Positions 8,670-18,065 of a stretch of DNA of 64,000 nucleotides are shown here, one piece after another. Position 1 is the first letter of the stretch; each line of letters begins with the position of its first letter. Source of the stretch: JANWJE01 sp044326545 (lineage in GTDB: Bacteria > Chlamydiota > Chlamydiia > Chlamydiales > Parachlamydiaceae). A program made the position numbers and the translations under genes. Below the pieces are notes generated by a model. It was not told the origin of the DNA, ran no database searches, and saw nothing but the letters and a program-made list of their open reading frames with translations. The DNA is taken from the NCBI GenBank assembly GCA_044326545.1, contig JBIRBM010000003.1, positions 62,001 to 126,000 on the forward strand. Direction: 5' to 3'.

Positions 8670-9461
8670 ATGTTCACAGTTGATCCGATTGGTTTTTTTC
8701 ACACGACCTCTAGTGCTCTTTATGATGTGCCTCGTCAATCTTCTTTAAATCCGGGTAATAAGGGGATCATTCGCCTTAAATCAGGGTTGCAGTTCGAGCA
8801 GGCGTTAGAGGGGCTCGAAGGGTTTGATCGAATCTGGGTCATTTTTCGTTTTCACCGGCACTCCAATTGGAAAGCCAAAGTCCTTCCTCCCCGTGGAGGT
8901 CAAAAACAAGGCGTCTTTTCCACCAGATCTCCACACAGGCCAAATTTTATTGGACTCTCATCGCTTGAATTACAATCAATTGATGGTTTAGATCTCTTTG
9001 TTTTTAATCATGATCTGATTGATGGAACACCTATTTTAGATCTTAAACCTTATCTAAATTATGCCGATGCTTGTGTGAGTCAAAGGCAAGGATGGCTCGA
9101 TCGGCTCCCTCCTCAACCAGTCATTGACATCGTCTGGTCCTCTTTTGCCAAAGAGCAAGTCGACTATTTATCCCTGAAATGGAACTGTTGTTTACAAAGC
9201 GGCGTTGAGCATCGCATTCTTCAATCCCCTCTCCCTTACGCCAATAATCGGATCAAAGAAATAGGGATGGGGCATTATGAACTTGCCTATCGAACATGGC
9301 GTATCCGTTATCATTTAGAAAAAGAGATCGCGACGATTTCCTGTGTCAAAAGCGGCTACGATCAAGAGACTCTTGATGGGAAAAAAACATCTCAGTGGGA
9401 TGATGTGCCGATTCATCAAGATTTCATCAACATGTATACAATTGATAAAGATAATTTTTAA
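8670..9461 (+). CDS. trmO: tRNA (adenine(37)-N6)-methyltransferase TrmO
   Basis: This 263-residue protein matches the TsaA/YaeB/TrmO family, which methylates the N6 of t6A37 in tRNA-Thr using SAM through an unusual beta-barrel fold. Visible signatures are DPIGFFHT at the N-terminus, LEGLEGFDRIWVIFRFH, GVFSTRSPHRPNFIGLSSLE (the family's most conserved block) and LDLKPYL. The C-terminal extension (about residues 150-263) is also typical of the longer proteobacterial type. Its substrate modification t6A is made by a pathway that includes TsaD, encoded at 54.8 kb here. No obvious Shine-Dalgarno sequence precedes the ATG. Confidence 0.93.
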   Translation: MFTVDPIGFFHTTSSALYDVPRQSSLNPGNKGIIRLKSGLQFEQALEGLEGFDRIWVIFRFHRHSNWKAKVLPPRGGQKQGVFSTRSPHRPNFIGLSSLELQSIDGLDLFVFNHDLIDGTPILDLKPYLNYADACVSQRQGWLDRLPPQPVIDIVWSSFAKEQVDYLSLKWNCCLQSGVEHRILQSPLPYANNRIKEIGMGHYELAYRTWRIRYHLEKEIATISCVKSGYDQETLDGKKTSQWDDVPIHQDFINMYTIDKDNF

Positions 9462-9583
9462 TTAACGAAGAATTTGTTTTTTATTTCTATCTCTTGTGAA
9501 TTAAATGAATTTTAATTAAAATCGCTACTAAAATTCATTTTGCAATTTTTTATTGGAAGATTCGAGAAAAAGGAAAGACTGTT

Positions 9584-10786
9584 ATGCGTTTGATAAAATC
9601 TTTATCTATTTTTTTCTTCACGCTCCTAGGAGTTGCGGGATTAGGTTATTATTTTTTTCTTCAACCTGCCGCCCCTCCTTTGGATGATCTTTATGAAGTC
9701 GAGAGTCCTTCTACAACAGATTTAAAGCAAAGTATTTCGGCAACAGGGAAACTCAAAATAAAAGATCAGGTCAAAATTGGAAGCGTTGTTTCAGGTCGAG
9801 TGAAAGCTGTTCATGTCAAGGAAAATGATCGTGTTCAAGAAGGGCAGCTCCTTGTTGAAATCGAGACGGGATTGGCTGATACAGAGGTCCGTGAGGCCCA
9901 AGGAGCTTATGAGCGAGCGATTGCAGAATTAGAGTTTTATGAAACAGCTTTGAGACGAAAACAGCAATTATTTGATGAGCATTTTATCTCAGATGTAGAA
10001 TTAGAGGATGCCAAACGACATTATTTGACAACTTTAGCTGATACCAAGACTTTAAAAGCAACTTACGAGAAAAGGGTGATTGCTTTTGAAAACAGTAAAG
10101 TTTACGCTCCCACTTCCGGAGTGATTATTGATCTTAATGTAACAAAAGGGGAAAAGGTTTCGTCTGATTTAGAAGGGGGCCTATTATTGTCATTCGCACC
10201 AGATATTCACCATATTGAGGTCGACTTAGAGATTAACGAGAAACATATTGGCCAAATACAAAAAGGTCAGCCTCTTGAATTAGTTGTCGATACCTATCCC
10301 AATCGTGTTTTTAACAGCACAATCGATAGCGTTAGCTTTATTGCAAAAAGCGATGACAATAATGGTTGCGTCTATCAAGCTAAAGCCTATTTAGATAATC
10401 CCCATTTACTTTTGAGGCCAGGAATGAACGTTAATGCAATCATTCATGTCGCCTCAGTTGAATCTGCTTTAACGATTACCTCAGGTACTTTCCTTATTAA
10501 ACAAGAACATCTTGAATCGACTTCAAAATTGCTCAATCTTGCCATTCATCCTTTTTCTAAACAAGATAAGCAAGCACTGCTCATCTCTCATCCTGATGAG
10601 AATATCCAGTTTGTCTGGGCAATGTGCGAGAGCTGCTTTAAAGAAATTCCGATAACAATTGGCATTACCGATAATAGAGCATTTCAAGTTAAATCGGGTT
10701 TAAAAGGGGATGAAAAATTGGTTGTAGATGTCATGGAAGAAGATGAAATGCATAAAATTTATGAAAAATTTTATCGTAAACTGTAG
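9584..10786 (+). CDS. macA: Periplasmic adaptor subunit of a MacAB-TolC-type efflux pump
   Basis: The protein has 400 residues. An N-terminal membrane anchor (LSIFFFTLLGVAGLGYYFFL) is followed by a first lipoyl half (SISATGKLKIKDQVKIGSVVSGRVKAV) and an alpha-hairpin from about residue 100 to 165. The second lipoyl half (VYAPTSGVIIDLNVTKGEKV) leads into beta-barrel and membrane-proximal domains (LRPGMNVNAIIHVAS). This is the MacA/HlyD membrane-fusion architecture. It heads a same-strand run of adaptor, permease, ATPase and outer-membrane factor with gaps of 14-29 bases, a complete tripartite pump. The transported substrate is unknown; macrolides, peptides or lipids are known for relatives. An AAGGA site precedes the ATG. 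Confidence 0.9.
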   Translation: MRLIKSLSIFFFTLLGVAGLGYYFFLQPAAPPLDDLYEVESPSTTDLKQSISATGKLKIKDQVKIGSVVSGRVKAVHVKENDRVQEGQLLVEIETGLADTEVREAQGAYERAIAELEFYETALRRKQQLFDEHFISDVELEDAKRHYLTTLADTKTLKATYEKRVIAFENSKVYAPTSGVIIDLNVTKGEKVSSDLEGGLLLSFAPDIHHIEVDLEINEKHIGQIQKGQPLELVVDTYPNRVFNSTIDSVSFIAKSDDNNGCVYQAKAYLDNPHLLLRPGMNVNAIIHVASVESALTITSGTFLIKQEHLESTSKLLNLAIHPFSKQDKQALLISHPDENIQFVWAMCESCFKEIPITIGITDNRAFQVKSGLKGDEKLVVDVMEEDEMHKIYEKFYRKL

Positions 10787-10807
10787 ATTTAACAAGACAC
10801 CTTAGCG

Positions 10808-12049
10808 ATGGCAAAAATTTCGCCTTATATTATTTTAAAAATGGCCTTTTGGAGTTTGCGAAGGCATCCTATTCGATCTGGATTGGCTTTGCTTGGAATT
10901 GTGATTGGCATTTCTGCGATGACTGTAACAATGGCTTTAGGAGAGGGAGCCAATCAAAAGTTGAGGCAAGAAATTCTTGCTATGGGGGAAAATTTGATGT
11001 ACATCGTTCCTGGCAACCTCATAAGTAAGGGAGAAGTAAGGAAAAGTCGTAAACTCCAAAGGCAACTTCAATATGACGATTACCTCGCGCTCAATCAATT
11101 TTCTTCGAAAATGAAAGCTTGCACTCCTTGCGTTGAAAAAAAAGAGTTGGTCAGCTATCGAGGTCATCAAGTGTTGGGAGATATTCAAGGAGTCAATGCT
11201 GATTTTTTTCGAATGGAGCCCCGAGGGCTTAAAATCGGTTATCCTTTTTCAGCTCATCATGACGCAACTGCTGCCCCTGTTGCCATTTTAGGCTCAGAAG
11301 CTGCAAAAGAATTATTTAAAAAAGAAAATCCGATTGGAAAGACGATTTTAATTGGTACCCACTCCTTTCAGGTTCAAGGTGTTTTTAATGAAGCGCCTAA
11401 AAGAGTCAATCGGATTAAAAATCCGAATGTGAATGTTGTGATCCCTTTTTCATCTGCTTGGCGTAAAATCATTCTTCCGGATGAAAATCACTCCATCCAT
11501 CACATCATCCTTCGACCAAAAGAGGGAATAAATTCCGCGCAATTAGTTGCAGGAATGCGTCGACTTCTCCGTTTTCGTCATCAGATCAATTCAAGTGAGT
11601 CCGATGACTTTACGATCTGGGATTTGCAAGCCATGATGCAAGCTGCACATAAATCATCCGAGGTTTTTAATCAATTTCTCTTGATTGCAGCCAGTATCTC
11701 TTTAGTTGTCGGAGGAATTGGCATTATGAATATCATGCTTGTTGCGATGACTGAAAGAAGGAAGGAAATTGGAATTAAAATGGCGATTGGAGCAACCTCC
11801 GGGAATATTCTGACTCAATTTTTGATTGAATCTGTTTTGTTGTGCGTAACAGGAGGAGGAGTCGGCATTTTATTCGGAGTTGCGTGCGCCTATCTGATTG
11901 GATTATTTACTGAATTTGATTGGGCTTTTCAAGAAAAACCGATCATCACAGCGTTTGCTACGACAGTTATAGTCGGACTTTTTTTTGGATTTTATCCCGC
12001 TTACAAGGCGTCAAAGCTCAATCCTATTGATGCATTGAAATCTGTTTAG
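10808..12049 (+). CDS. macB: MacB-type ABC transporter permease
   Basis: The protein has 413 residues. An N-terminal helix (GLALLGIVIGISAMTVTMAL) is followed by a large periplasmic MacB_PCD domain (about 45-270) and three C-terminal FtsX helices. The last part includes VGGIGIMNIMLVAMTERRKE and EIGIKMAIGAT, the cytoplasmic coupling signature of MacB/LolC permeases, and ends FYPAYKASKLNPIDALKSV. In Escherichia coli MacB the ATPase is fused to this permease; here it is a separate downstream gene, as in many other phyla. Confidence 0.92.
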   Translation: MAKISPYIILKMAFWSLRRHPIRSGLALLGIVIGISAMTVTMALGEGANQKLRQEILAMGENLMYIVPGNLISKGEVRKSRKLQRQLQYDDYLALNQFSSKMKACTPCVEKKELVSYRGHQVLGDIQGVNADFFRMEPRGLKIGYPFSAHHDATAAPVAILGSEAAKELFKKENPIGKTILIGTHSFQVQGVFNEAPKRVNRIKNPNVNVVIPFSSAWRKIILPDENHSIHHIILRPKEGINSAQLVAGMRRLLRFRHQINSSESDDFTIWDLQAMMQAAHKSSEVFNQFLLIAASISLVVGGIGIMNIMLVAMTERRKEIGIKMAIGATSGNILTQFLIESVLLCVTGGGVGILFGVACAYLIGLFTEFDWAFQEKPIITAFATTVIVGLFFGFYPAYKASKLNPIDALKSV

Positions 12050-12078
12050 AGTGACACCACTTAATTGAGATAGTCGTT

Positions 12079-12765
12079 ATGCCATTAATTGAAATGCGAA
12101 ATGTAAGAAAAACGTATAAAAATGGAGAGCATGTTTTAATCGCTTTGAATAATATTGATCTCAACATTGAAAGAGGGGAGTTGATTGCGTTAACAGGTCC
12201 TTCTGGATCTGGCAAAACAACGCTTATGCATCTTTTGGGGTGTTTAGATTCTCCCTCTTCAGGTCGTTTTATTCTCGATAAACAAGAGGTTTCCTCTCTG
12301 TCTTTAAAAGAATTATCGGGTTTACGCAATCGAAAAATAGGATTTGTTTTTCAGAATTTTCATTTACTTGATGATTTAAATGCAGTTGAAAATATTCTCT
12401 TGCCACAGCTTTATGGAGGGATAAAAGAAGTTGCTGGGAGGGAGAAAGCCATACAATTGCTTGAAATAGTTGGTTTGGGGCATCGTCTTTTTCATTACCC
12501 AGCGCAATTATCAGGAGGGCAAAAACAGCGATTAGCGATAGCAAGAGCTTTGGCGATGGATCCTCCGATTTTACTTGCTGATGAGCCCACAGGAAACTTG
12601 GATTCTGAAAATGCAGATAAGATTATTGATCTATTTTGTGAAATCAATCAATTGAGAAAGACAACGGTTGTTCTGGTCACCCACGAAAAGGCAATTGCCA
12701 ACCGTGCAAAAAGATCTATTATGATTTATGATGGCAACATTGCTTCCGATATCAAGAAGGAATAA
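12079..12765 (+). CDS. MacB/LolD-type ABC transporter ATPase
   Basis: This 228-residue ATP-binding subunit has Walker A TGPSGSGKTT (about 40-49), Q-loop FVFQNFHLLDDL, signature LSGGQKQRLAIARAL and Walker B ILLADEPTGNLD, with the switch His in VLVTHEKA. The EPTGNLD Walker B extension is typical of the MacB/LolD/FtsE group that drives mechanotransmission permeases. It lies 29 bases after the permease and 14 before the TolC-like gene, so it almost certainly powers this pump. A second ATPase of the same group (LolD, 58.4 kb) serves a different permease. Confidence 0.95.
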   Translation: MPLIEMRNVRKTYKNGEHVLIALNNIDLNIERGELIALTGPSGSGKTTLMHLLGCLDSPSSGRFILDKQEVSSLSLKELSGLRNRKIGFVFQNFHLLDDLNAVENILLPQLYGGIKEVAGREKAIQLLEIVGLGHRLFHYPAQLSGGQKQRLAIARALAMDPPILLADEPTGNLDSENADKIIDLFCEINQLRKTTVVLVTHEKAIANRAKRSIMIYDGNIASDIKKE

Positions 12766-12779
12766 CCTAAAGTGGATTT

Positions 12780-14063
12780 ATGATAAGAACCAAACATGTG
12801 CTCATCCTTTTCTTTTATCTCATCTATTTCACAGATGGTTGGGGTGAGGATCCCTTTATTTTATCTTTGAGGCAAGCTGAAAATATTGCCATTAAGAACA
12901 ATTATCAGATCAACGCCAGTTTACATCGCTTAGAGCAGGGATATTACGGATATAAAGCTTCTCAAGCTTACTTTAAGCCTCAAGTGAGTTTTGCCTCTCA
13001 GATCGATCTGACTAAAGATGAGAATAGCTTAGATGCTGTTTTAAAAATGACGCAACCTCTTTATGACAAAGTCGCGCGTTATCAGTTAAAAGAGGCTGAA
13101 ATTCAATGGGAAATGGCAAAGTTGGAATTGCAGCAAAAGATTTGTGATATTTTATTTGAAGTGAGAAAGGCCTATTTTACCATCCTTTTAAACCAAGCCC
13201 ATGTGAATGTAGACAAAGTGATTATTGAATTGTGGGAAGAAGAGCTTAAAAGACAAGAACGATTATTAGAATTAGGAGGTGCCATTCCGTTTGATTTGAA
13301 TCAAATCCGGCTTCATTTAAAGAGCGCACGAAGTGATTATTATGATTCGGAAGGGGAGGTCAAAACAAGTGAAATTAAGCTACTGACCATTTTAGGTCTG
13401 GCTCCAAATACCCGATTTAAATTAGATGAAAATGACATCCCTCTTCCTCCTTCCGATTGGCAATATGGTGGGGTAGAGAGGTGGAAACAATTAGCTTTAG
13501 AGTATCGTCCACAACTGAGGCAACAGCAGTTTTCCTATTTACTCTCAAAAGCTAAAGTCAAACAAGTCAAATCAGAGAGACTTCCAACTGTTAGCTTTTA
13601 CGCTAATGCGGGCAATCGGTACGTCAATAATGGGTTTATTGCTCAACCCTACGTTGGAGCTGGAGTCAATGTTGATTGGAGCCTCTACGATCCGACAAAC
13701 CACTACAGAGTTAAACAAGCAAAAGAAGGGCTTCATGAGGCAGCGTCTGATTATTTTCAGGCAGATCTAGAAATAGACGCCATCATTTATGCTTTGTTAA
13801 ATCAATTAAATCAATCTTATCTTGCTTATCAAAACGCAAAGGAGGGAGCTTCCTTAGCTCAGGAGGGGATGGAAATGGCTGTGAGAAAGCATCAAATCGG
13901 CATGATGTCCTCTTTTGAGTATCGCGATACCATTAAAACTCTCCACGAAGCTGAGCAACAGGTTAACCAGGCAAAGTTTGATTTGCACAACGTGTATGAT
14001 CGTCTAATTCAGCATGTTGGGCTTGATTTAAAAAAAGATCCGTTGTGTATTTCAGGTTCTTAG
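12780..14063 (+). CDS. TolC-family outer-membrane factor
   Basis: The 427-residue protein has a signal peptide (VLILFFYLIYFTDGWG) and two repeats of the outer-membrane efflux protein domain. These have long amphipathic helices (for example ICDILFEVRKAYFTILLNQAHVNVD) and short beta-strand segments (TVSFYANAGNRYVNNGFIA). The conserved AEGLHEA/AKFDLHNVYDRLIQ helices close the second half. As the last gene of the operon it would supply the outer-membrane channel for the adaptor and permease encoded upstream. No lipobox is seen, unlike the OprM-type factor at 42.7 kb. Confidence 0.88.
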   Translation: MIRTKHVLILFFYLIYFTDGWGEDPFILSLRQAENIAIKNNYQINASLHRLEQGYYGYKASQAYFKPQVSFASQIDLTKDENSLDAVLKMTQPLYDKVARYQLKEAEIQWEMAKLELQQKICDILFEVRKAYFTILLNQAHVNVDKVIIELWEEELKRQERLLELGGAIPFDLNQIRLHLKSARSDYYDSEGEVKTSEIKLLTILGLAPNTRFKLDENDIPLPPSDWQYGGVERWKQLALEYRPQLRQQQFSYLLSKAKVKQVKSERLPTVSFYANAGNRYVNNGFIAQPYVGAGVNVDWSLYDPTNHYRVKQAKEGLHEAASDYFQADLEIDAIIYALLNQLNQSYLAYQNAKEGASLAQEGMEMAVRKHQIGMMSSFEYRDTIKTLHEAEQQVNQAKFDLHNVYDRLIQHVGLDLKKDPLCISGS

Positions 14064-14179
14064 AGGGAATAAAAGGAAACCGAAATTGACCAAGTTCGGT
14101 GATATCTATTTACTTAAATCACTAATTTTGATCTTATCGATGCAAAAACTCTAAGAACCTGCGACATCATCATGGTGAT

Positions 14180-14815
14180 ATGGGTCAATACTTGATAAAA
14201 TTATGCGCGCTTTTCCTTTCTTTATGCTCAACTAGAGTTGAGGCTTTTTGCCTTCCTTGGCTTTTGGATAGTGAACCCCCTGGATTTTACGTCACAGCTT
14301 TTGGGGGATTCAATGGGGGATATAACGTCAATTCTAGCGATATTAAAACGAGTCGTGGATACTACTGCGGAATTAATGCAGGAAAAAAAATTTACCCCAA
14401 TATAAGGCTTGAGGGAGATTTTATCTGGCAAAGGAATGGTGTCCAAGGAGTCTCTTTAGGATCACTCTCTTTGACCCATCTTAAGGGGACGATGAACACC
14501 GAATCGTTGATGGCAAATCTTCTTTTTGACCTGAACTTTCCATTTCCCGGGACCCCTTCTATTGGAGCAGGTATTGGCTACGCTTTTGCTGATTTAAATT
14601 GGTCAGGAAAATTCATCCAAACAACAGATCATCTTATTAAGGAAAAAGATTACAAAGGGTCTGTTCATGAGAAGGGGTTGGCTTGGCAAATCATTGCAAA
14701 TCTCAATTTTTTTGTTTGCCCTAGTGTTAAAATTAGTGCAGAATATCGTTTTTTTAAATTAGAAGACAAATTCAGCACCTATAAACTAGGTTTAGCTCTT
14801 TCTAAGTTTTTTTAG
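14180..14815 (+). CDS. Small outer-membrane beta-barrel, paralogue A
   Basis: This 211-residue protein has a signal peptide ending near EAFC and beta-strands typical of 8-strand OmpA/OmpW-like barrels (FYVTAFGGFNGGYN, GYYCGINAGKKIYPNIRLEG, SIGAGIGYAFADLNW). The C-terminal block AEYRFFKL...YKLGLALSKFF ends in Phe. It is clearly paralogous to the following gene (shared spacing of GGxxxGF...GYYxGxxxG, AFADL/AHENG, xEYRxFKxxD and KLGxALxKxF). A GGTGA site lies five bases before the ATG. Surface exposure, adhesion or porin-like functions are possible; none can be shown. Confidence 0.8.
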   Translation: MGQYLIKLCALFLSLCSTRVEAFCLPWLLDSEPPGFYVTAFGGFNGGYNVNSSDIKTSRGYYCGINAGKKIYPNIRLEGDFIWQRNGVQGVSLGSLSLTHLKGTMNTESLMANLLFDLNFPFPGTPSIGAGIGYAFADLNWSGKFIQTTDHLIKEKDYKGSVHEKGLAWQIIANLNFFVCPSVKISAEYRFFKLEDKFSTYKLGLALSKFF

Positions 14816-14850
14816 GGAAAAATAATCGATCATTTATCATTAGGAGCCTT

Positions 14851-15435
14851 ATGAAAAAAAATATTTTTCTGCTATCGCTATTTTTTTGCCTATCTTTTTC
14901 AACCCTCATATTTTCAGATGTTTATATCGGATTGATCGGAGGAGGGACAGCCGGTTTTGACCTCAAAAATTCAGCAATGGATACCTCTACCGGTTATTAT
15001 ATTGGGGGGAGAATCGGAATGAGGTGTTTTCCTCTGATCAGAATCGAAGAGGAAATATCGTACCAATTCTCTGATATCCACTCGATTTCCAAGCATGGAT
15101 TTCATCTTAAACATGTGCATGGGCACGTGAATTCATGGGCTTTCATGACAAATGCGTTGGTTGACTTAGATTGTCCCTTTATTGTCAGCCCTTATTTTGG
15201 AGGAGGAGTTGGATATGCGCATGAAAATGGAAAAGGGAAGGGAAAAATCACTTACATGCAAGAGTCTCATGCCAAAATGAAAATCAATCAACATTCTTTT
15301 GCTTGGCAAGGGCTCGTCGGGATTAAATATTGCGTCTGCTTTGGATTTGAAGCTAGTGTAGAATATCGTTATTTTAAAATAAAAGATACGGAAGCTAATC
15401 ATAAACTTGGTATTGCTCTGACTAAATTATTTTAA
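14851..15435 (+). CDS. Small outer-membrane beta-barrel, paralogue B
   Basis: The protein has 194 residues with a clear signal peptide (NIFLLSLFFCLSFSTLIFS) and an AGGAG site upstream. Strand motifs (VYIGLIGGGTAGFDL, YYIGGRIGMRCFPLIRIEEE, SPYFGGGVGYAHENGKG) align with paralogue A just upstream, and it ends in VEYRYFKIKDTEAN and KLGIALTKLF. A degraded third copy of the VEYRYF-KDTEAN segment lies at 18939-19005, so this family has been duplicating and decaying locally. His-rich loops (KHGFHLKHVHGHV) are unusual and could bind metal. Confidence 0.82.
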   Translation: MKKNIFLLSLFFCLSFSTLIFSDVYIGLIGGGTAGFDLKNSAMDTSTGYYIGGRIGMRCFPLIRIEEEISYQFSDIHSISKHGFHLKHVHGHVNSWAFMTNALVDLDCPFIVSPYFGGGVGYAHENGKGKGKITYMQESHAKMKINQHSFAWQGLVGIKYCVCFGFEASVEYRYFKIKDTEANHKLGIALTKLF

Positions 15436-15454
15436 AGATTGATAAGGATTCAAT

Positions 15455-15712
15455 GTGGAGCGCGATCATGGATGGGTCGTATACATCATTCAAAACATCT
15501 CAGGAAAGCTTTATACTGGAATCACAAATAATGTAGACAGGCGCTTTCAAGAGCATCGGACGGGAAAGAGGGGAGCGAAATTTTTCCGTCTGTCGCCTGC
15601 AGAAAAAATCCTTTTTTGTGAGAAACACCCGAATCGTTCAGAGGCTTCCAAGCGGGAAGCTGCGATAAAAAAAATGAGTCGCGCGGAAAAACTTTTCCTC
15701 ACTCATTCTTAA
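15455..15712 (+). CDS. GIY-YIG nuclease-fold protein (YhbQ/UPF0213-like)
   Basis: The protein has 85 residues, the usual size for stand-alone GIY-YIG proteins. The motif is WVVYIIQN...KLYTGITNNVDRRFQEH, with VYI/YTG tyrosines, the catalytic Arg in DRRFQEH, and a late Glu in RSEASKREAAIKKMSR. Such proteins resemble the catalytic domain of UvrC, but their cellular role is poorly known (mismatched or damaged DNA has been proposed). The frame requires a GTG start at 15455 preceded by an AAGGA site. An ATG two bases earlier is in another frame and gives no recognisable protein. Confidence 0.85.
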   Translation: MERDHGWVVYIIQNISGKLYTGITNNVDRRFQEHRTGKRGAKFFRLSPAEKILFCEKHPNRSEASKREAAIKKMSRAEKLFLTHS

Positions 15713-15814
15713 ACTCAGCAGCTGGATTTGAACGTTATTTTAAAAATAGAGTCATTCAATCTCAAAGTGCGTAATGTACGCTGCAGACTTGACAGATCGT
15801 ATGAGTCTATTTAT

Positions 15815-17845
15815 TCATAAATATTGTAAGTTTCGATTATGAAACATCCCATTTACCTTGAGTGTACACCTTGAGTATTTTCTTTTTCTGTGATATTGTG
15901 ATTTCCTTTTTCGTTTAAGCAGGTTGCTTTTCTCTATCATCGACGCATCTTTTTTTTGGATTGGAGGGGATGAAAGAATCAGTTGAAGGGCTACTCGTTT
16001 AGTCCTATGAGCTTTGGCACTATCGGACAAAAGATCCCAAAACCGTTCATTTTCTTTTGACATCATTATATTTAACCCTCTGTCTATCAATTCTTTAGTT
16101 ATATCGTCTGCTGTTTTTGCCTGATAAAATTCAGGGTGAAATTGTAGTAAAATCATCGGTGCAGTGCCCGATTCTTTTAGTTCTGAGGCTTTAACAAGTT
16201 TATCATAGACAACAGAGGTTTCGAGTCGTTCTGTTGGTGCACTATCTTCTGAAACGCCTTGATGATGAAAACAAACACTCATGATATTTTTTTTCATCGC
16301 GGCCGCATAAAGCCCACTCTTATCTAGTCTACTTAACTCAAATTTTTGGATGTCTTTATGACCTTCTACGTGCTGAATCAGCTGAGCGCCAAAGTAGACA
16401 TTTGACATTTGGAACCCACGACAGATAGCCATTAAGGGAATCCCTTTAGTAAAGGACTGATGAATAAGTCCTAGTTCCAAGATAGAGCGGCGGTAATCTC
16501 CTCCCCAATCAGTTTCTTTTTCTTGTATTTTTCCATATAAGGCGGGAGGAATGTCTTCTCCACCGGGTAATAATATAGAGTCGACTTGCGAAGCTAGAAA
16601 TTGAGCTTTTTTCAAAATCCTTGCACATTCAGACTGTTCATTTTCGACAAGAGCTGTAATAAGACGTTGTGGAATTGGAGGTAAGTTCTTATCATAAGAC
16701 CCTATTTTATTAAGCACCGTTTCGACCTCTTCGTTAACTCCCTTTTTTGTGACCTTTGCTGGTTGCATCGTTATGCGAATGGGAATTGTATCAGCATTTT
16801 GATCTAATTTCATATAAGCCTTAGGCGTCGCAATCCCTCTATTTTCAGGATGAATCAGTATAGCAGTAGTCGGACGGGTAACAATTGCCGTTTTTTTACT
16901 TTCATCATCGATACTGAATTGATCAAACGTGTTAAAAAAAACAGTATCTTTTAATTGACTATTTTCAATTGAGCTATCTTTAATGTTTGCTTCAAAGAAA
17001 TGTGAACCTGGCAAACTTGCATAATTGAACTGGCAATGATCTAGGTTCGCATCCTCAAAGCTGCAACTAATCAAACTGCTGCTACGAAAGACAACCTCGT
17101 TTAATTTTGCGCCCGTAAACATCACCTCTCGCATTTCGCAATGATCAAAGGTACATTTTTCAAGATTTGAATTAATTAAAGATAAGTTATATATATCACA
17201 ATTTTTAAATACGACTTGACTCAAATCAGCTTCTCTACAACTGGTCCAATCAAATTTACAATTGACAAATTCAATGTTGTGTAATGTCAGATTTGATAAA
17301 GAAAATTCATTTGAAAATTCAATATTTCTAATTTCATTTGAATATTGATTTTTTTTTAAAATGTTTGCCAAATCGACTTTGTTTCCCGCGATCTCAGAAC
17401 GCTCAATTTCCAATAATTCGATCAATTTTTCTTTAGAAATGATTGGTAAGTCTGATTTTTTTTTCCCTGAATGAAAAATTTCAGACTGAATTAACTTATA
17501 AGTTTTGTTTGCGGTCAAAAAATTGCATAGATAAGCCGCTTGTTCAATGAAACGCGCTGCTAATTTTTTTAAATTAGCGATTTTTGATCTTGAATCATCT
17601 TTGCGAGTAATTTCAATAGTTAAACACTTGAATTCATTAATTATTTTTTTAAATTCAAAAATTTTATTTTTTTGTAATTCTAAATTGTTATTTTTAACAA
17701 TTTCAACAATTATTTTTCTGTCCGATGAAGAAAGCTTCTTTATTAACATTTTTTTTTGTGTTGGATTTAAATCTAGAAAATTTTTACTGATTTCATTTGA
17801 AGACTCAAATCCAGATAAGCTATTTGATCTAGAAAAATTAATCAT
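15815..17845 (-). CDS. Pentapeptide-repeat protein fused to a class I glutamine-amidotransferase/C26-like domain
   Basis: The protein has 676 residues. Residues 1-170 are helical and Lys/Ile/Asn-rich. Residues about 175-305 form a pentapeptide-repeat helix (A/C-D/N-L/F-x-x units such as ADLSQVVFKNC, AKLNEVVFRSS, ANLDHCQFNYA). Residues about 385-605 match the gamma-glutamyl hydrolase/PuuD class of class I amidotransferases: ILLPGGEDIPPALYG, nucleophile Cys475 in MAICRGFQMSN, FHHQGVS, and the His570/Glu572 pair in LLQFHPEF. The tail (644-659) is a cluster KRKRK-x-KRK resembling a bipartite nuclear localisation signal. No signal peptide and no good ribosome binding site are visible, and the first 500 bases are more AT-rich than neighbours. 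Hydrolysis or deamidation of a gamma-glutamyl/glutamine substrate is the natural guess; an effector role is inference. Confidence 0.8.
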   Translation of the reverse strand: MINFSRSNSLSGFESSNEISKNFLDLNPTQKKMLIKKLSSSDRKIIVEIVKNNNLELQKNKIFEFKKIINEFKCLTIEITRKDDSRSKIANLKKLAARFIEQAAYLCNFLTANKTYKLIQSEIFHSGKKKSDLPIISKEKLIELLEIERSEIAGNKVDLANILKKNQYSNEIRNIEFSNEFSLSNLTLHNIEFVNCKFDWTSCREADLSQVVFKNCDIYNLSLINSNLEKCTFDHCEMREVMFTGAKLNEVVFRSSSLISCSFEDANLDHCQFNYASLPGSHFFEANIKDSSIENSQLKDTVFFNTFDQFSIDDESKKTAIVTRPTTAILIHPENRGIATPKAYMKLDQNADTIPIRITMQPAKVTKKGVNEEVETVLNKIGSYDKNLPPIPQRLITALVENEQSECARILKKAQFLASQVDSILLPGGEDIPPALYGKIQEKETDWGGDYRRSILELGLIHQSFTKGIPLMAICRGFQMSNVYFGAQLIQHVEGHKDIQKFELSRLDKSGLYAAAMKKNIMSVCFHHQGVSEDSAPTERLETSVVYDKLVKASELKESGTAPMILLQFHPEFYQAKTADDITKELIDRGLNIMMSKENERFWDLLSDSAKAHRTKRVALQLILSSPPIQKKDASMIEKSNLLKRKRKSQYHRKRKYSRCTLKVNGMFHNRNLQYL

Positions 17846-18065
17846 AAAAAACCATTGTTTTTTTGTATGTAAAAATAAATTTTTGATTACATTACTTATT
17901 ATAATTGTTTATTGTGTTTAATGACAAATAAAGATTTGATGTTAAATACACATTTAAAAATACAATAAATCAAATAATCGATTATATTTTTCAAATCCAC
18001 ATAATGTAATTTTTTAAGGAATAGATTATCTTTTCTCTTATTTTCGTTGAAAATCAGAGAAAGAG

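Noticed and set aside
14079..14100. Short hairpin ACCGAA/TTCGGT after the TolC gene as terminator
   Set aside because: Only six base pairs and no T-run; too weak to call.
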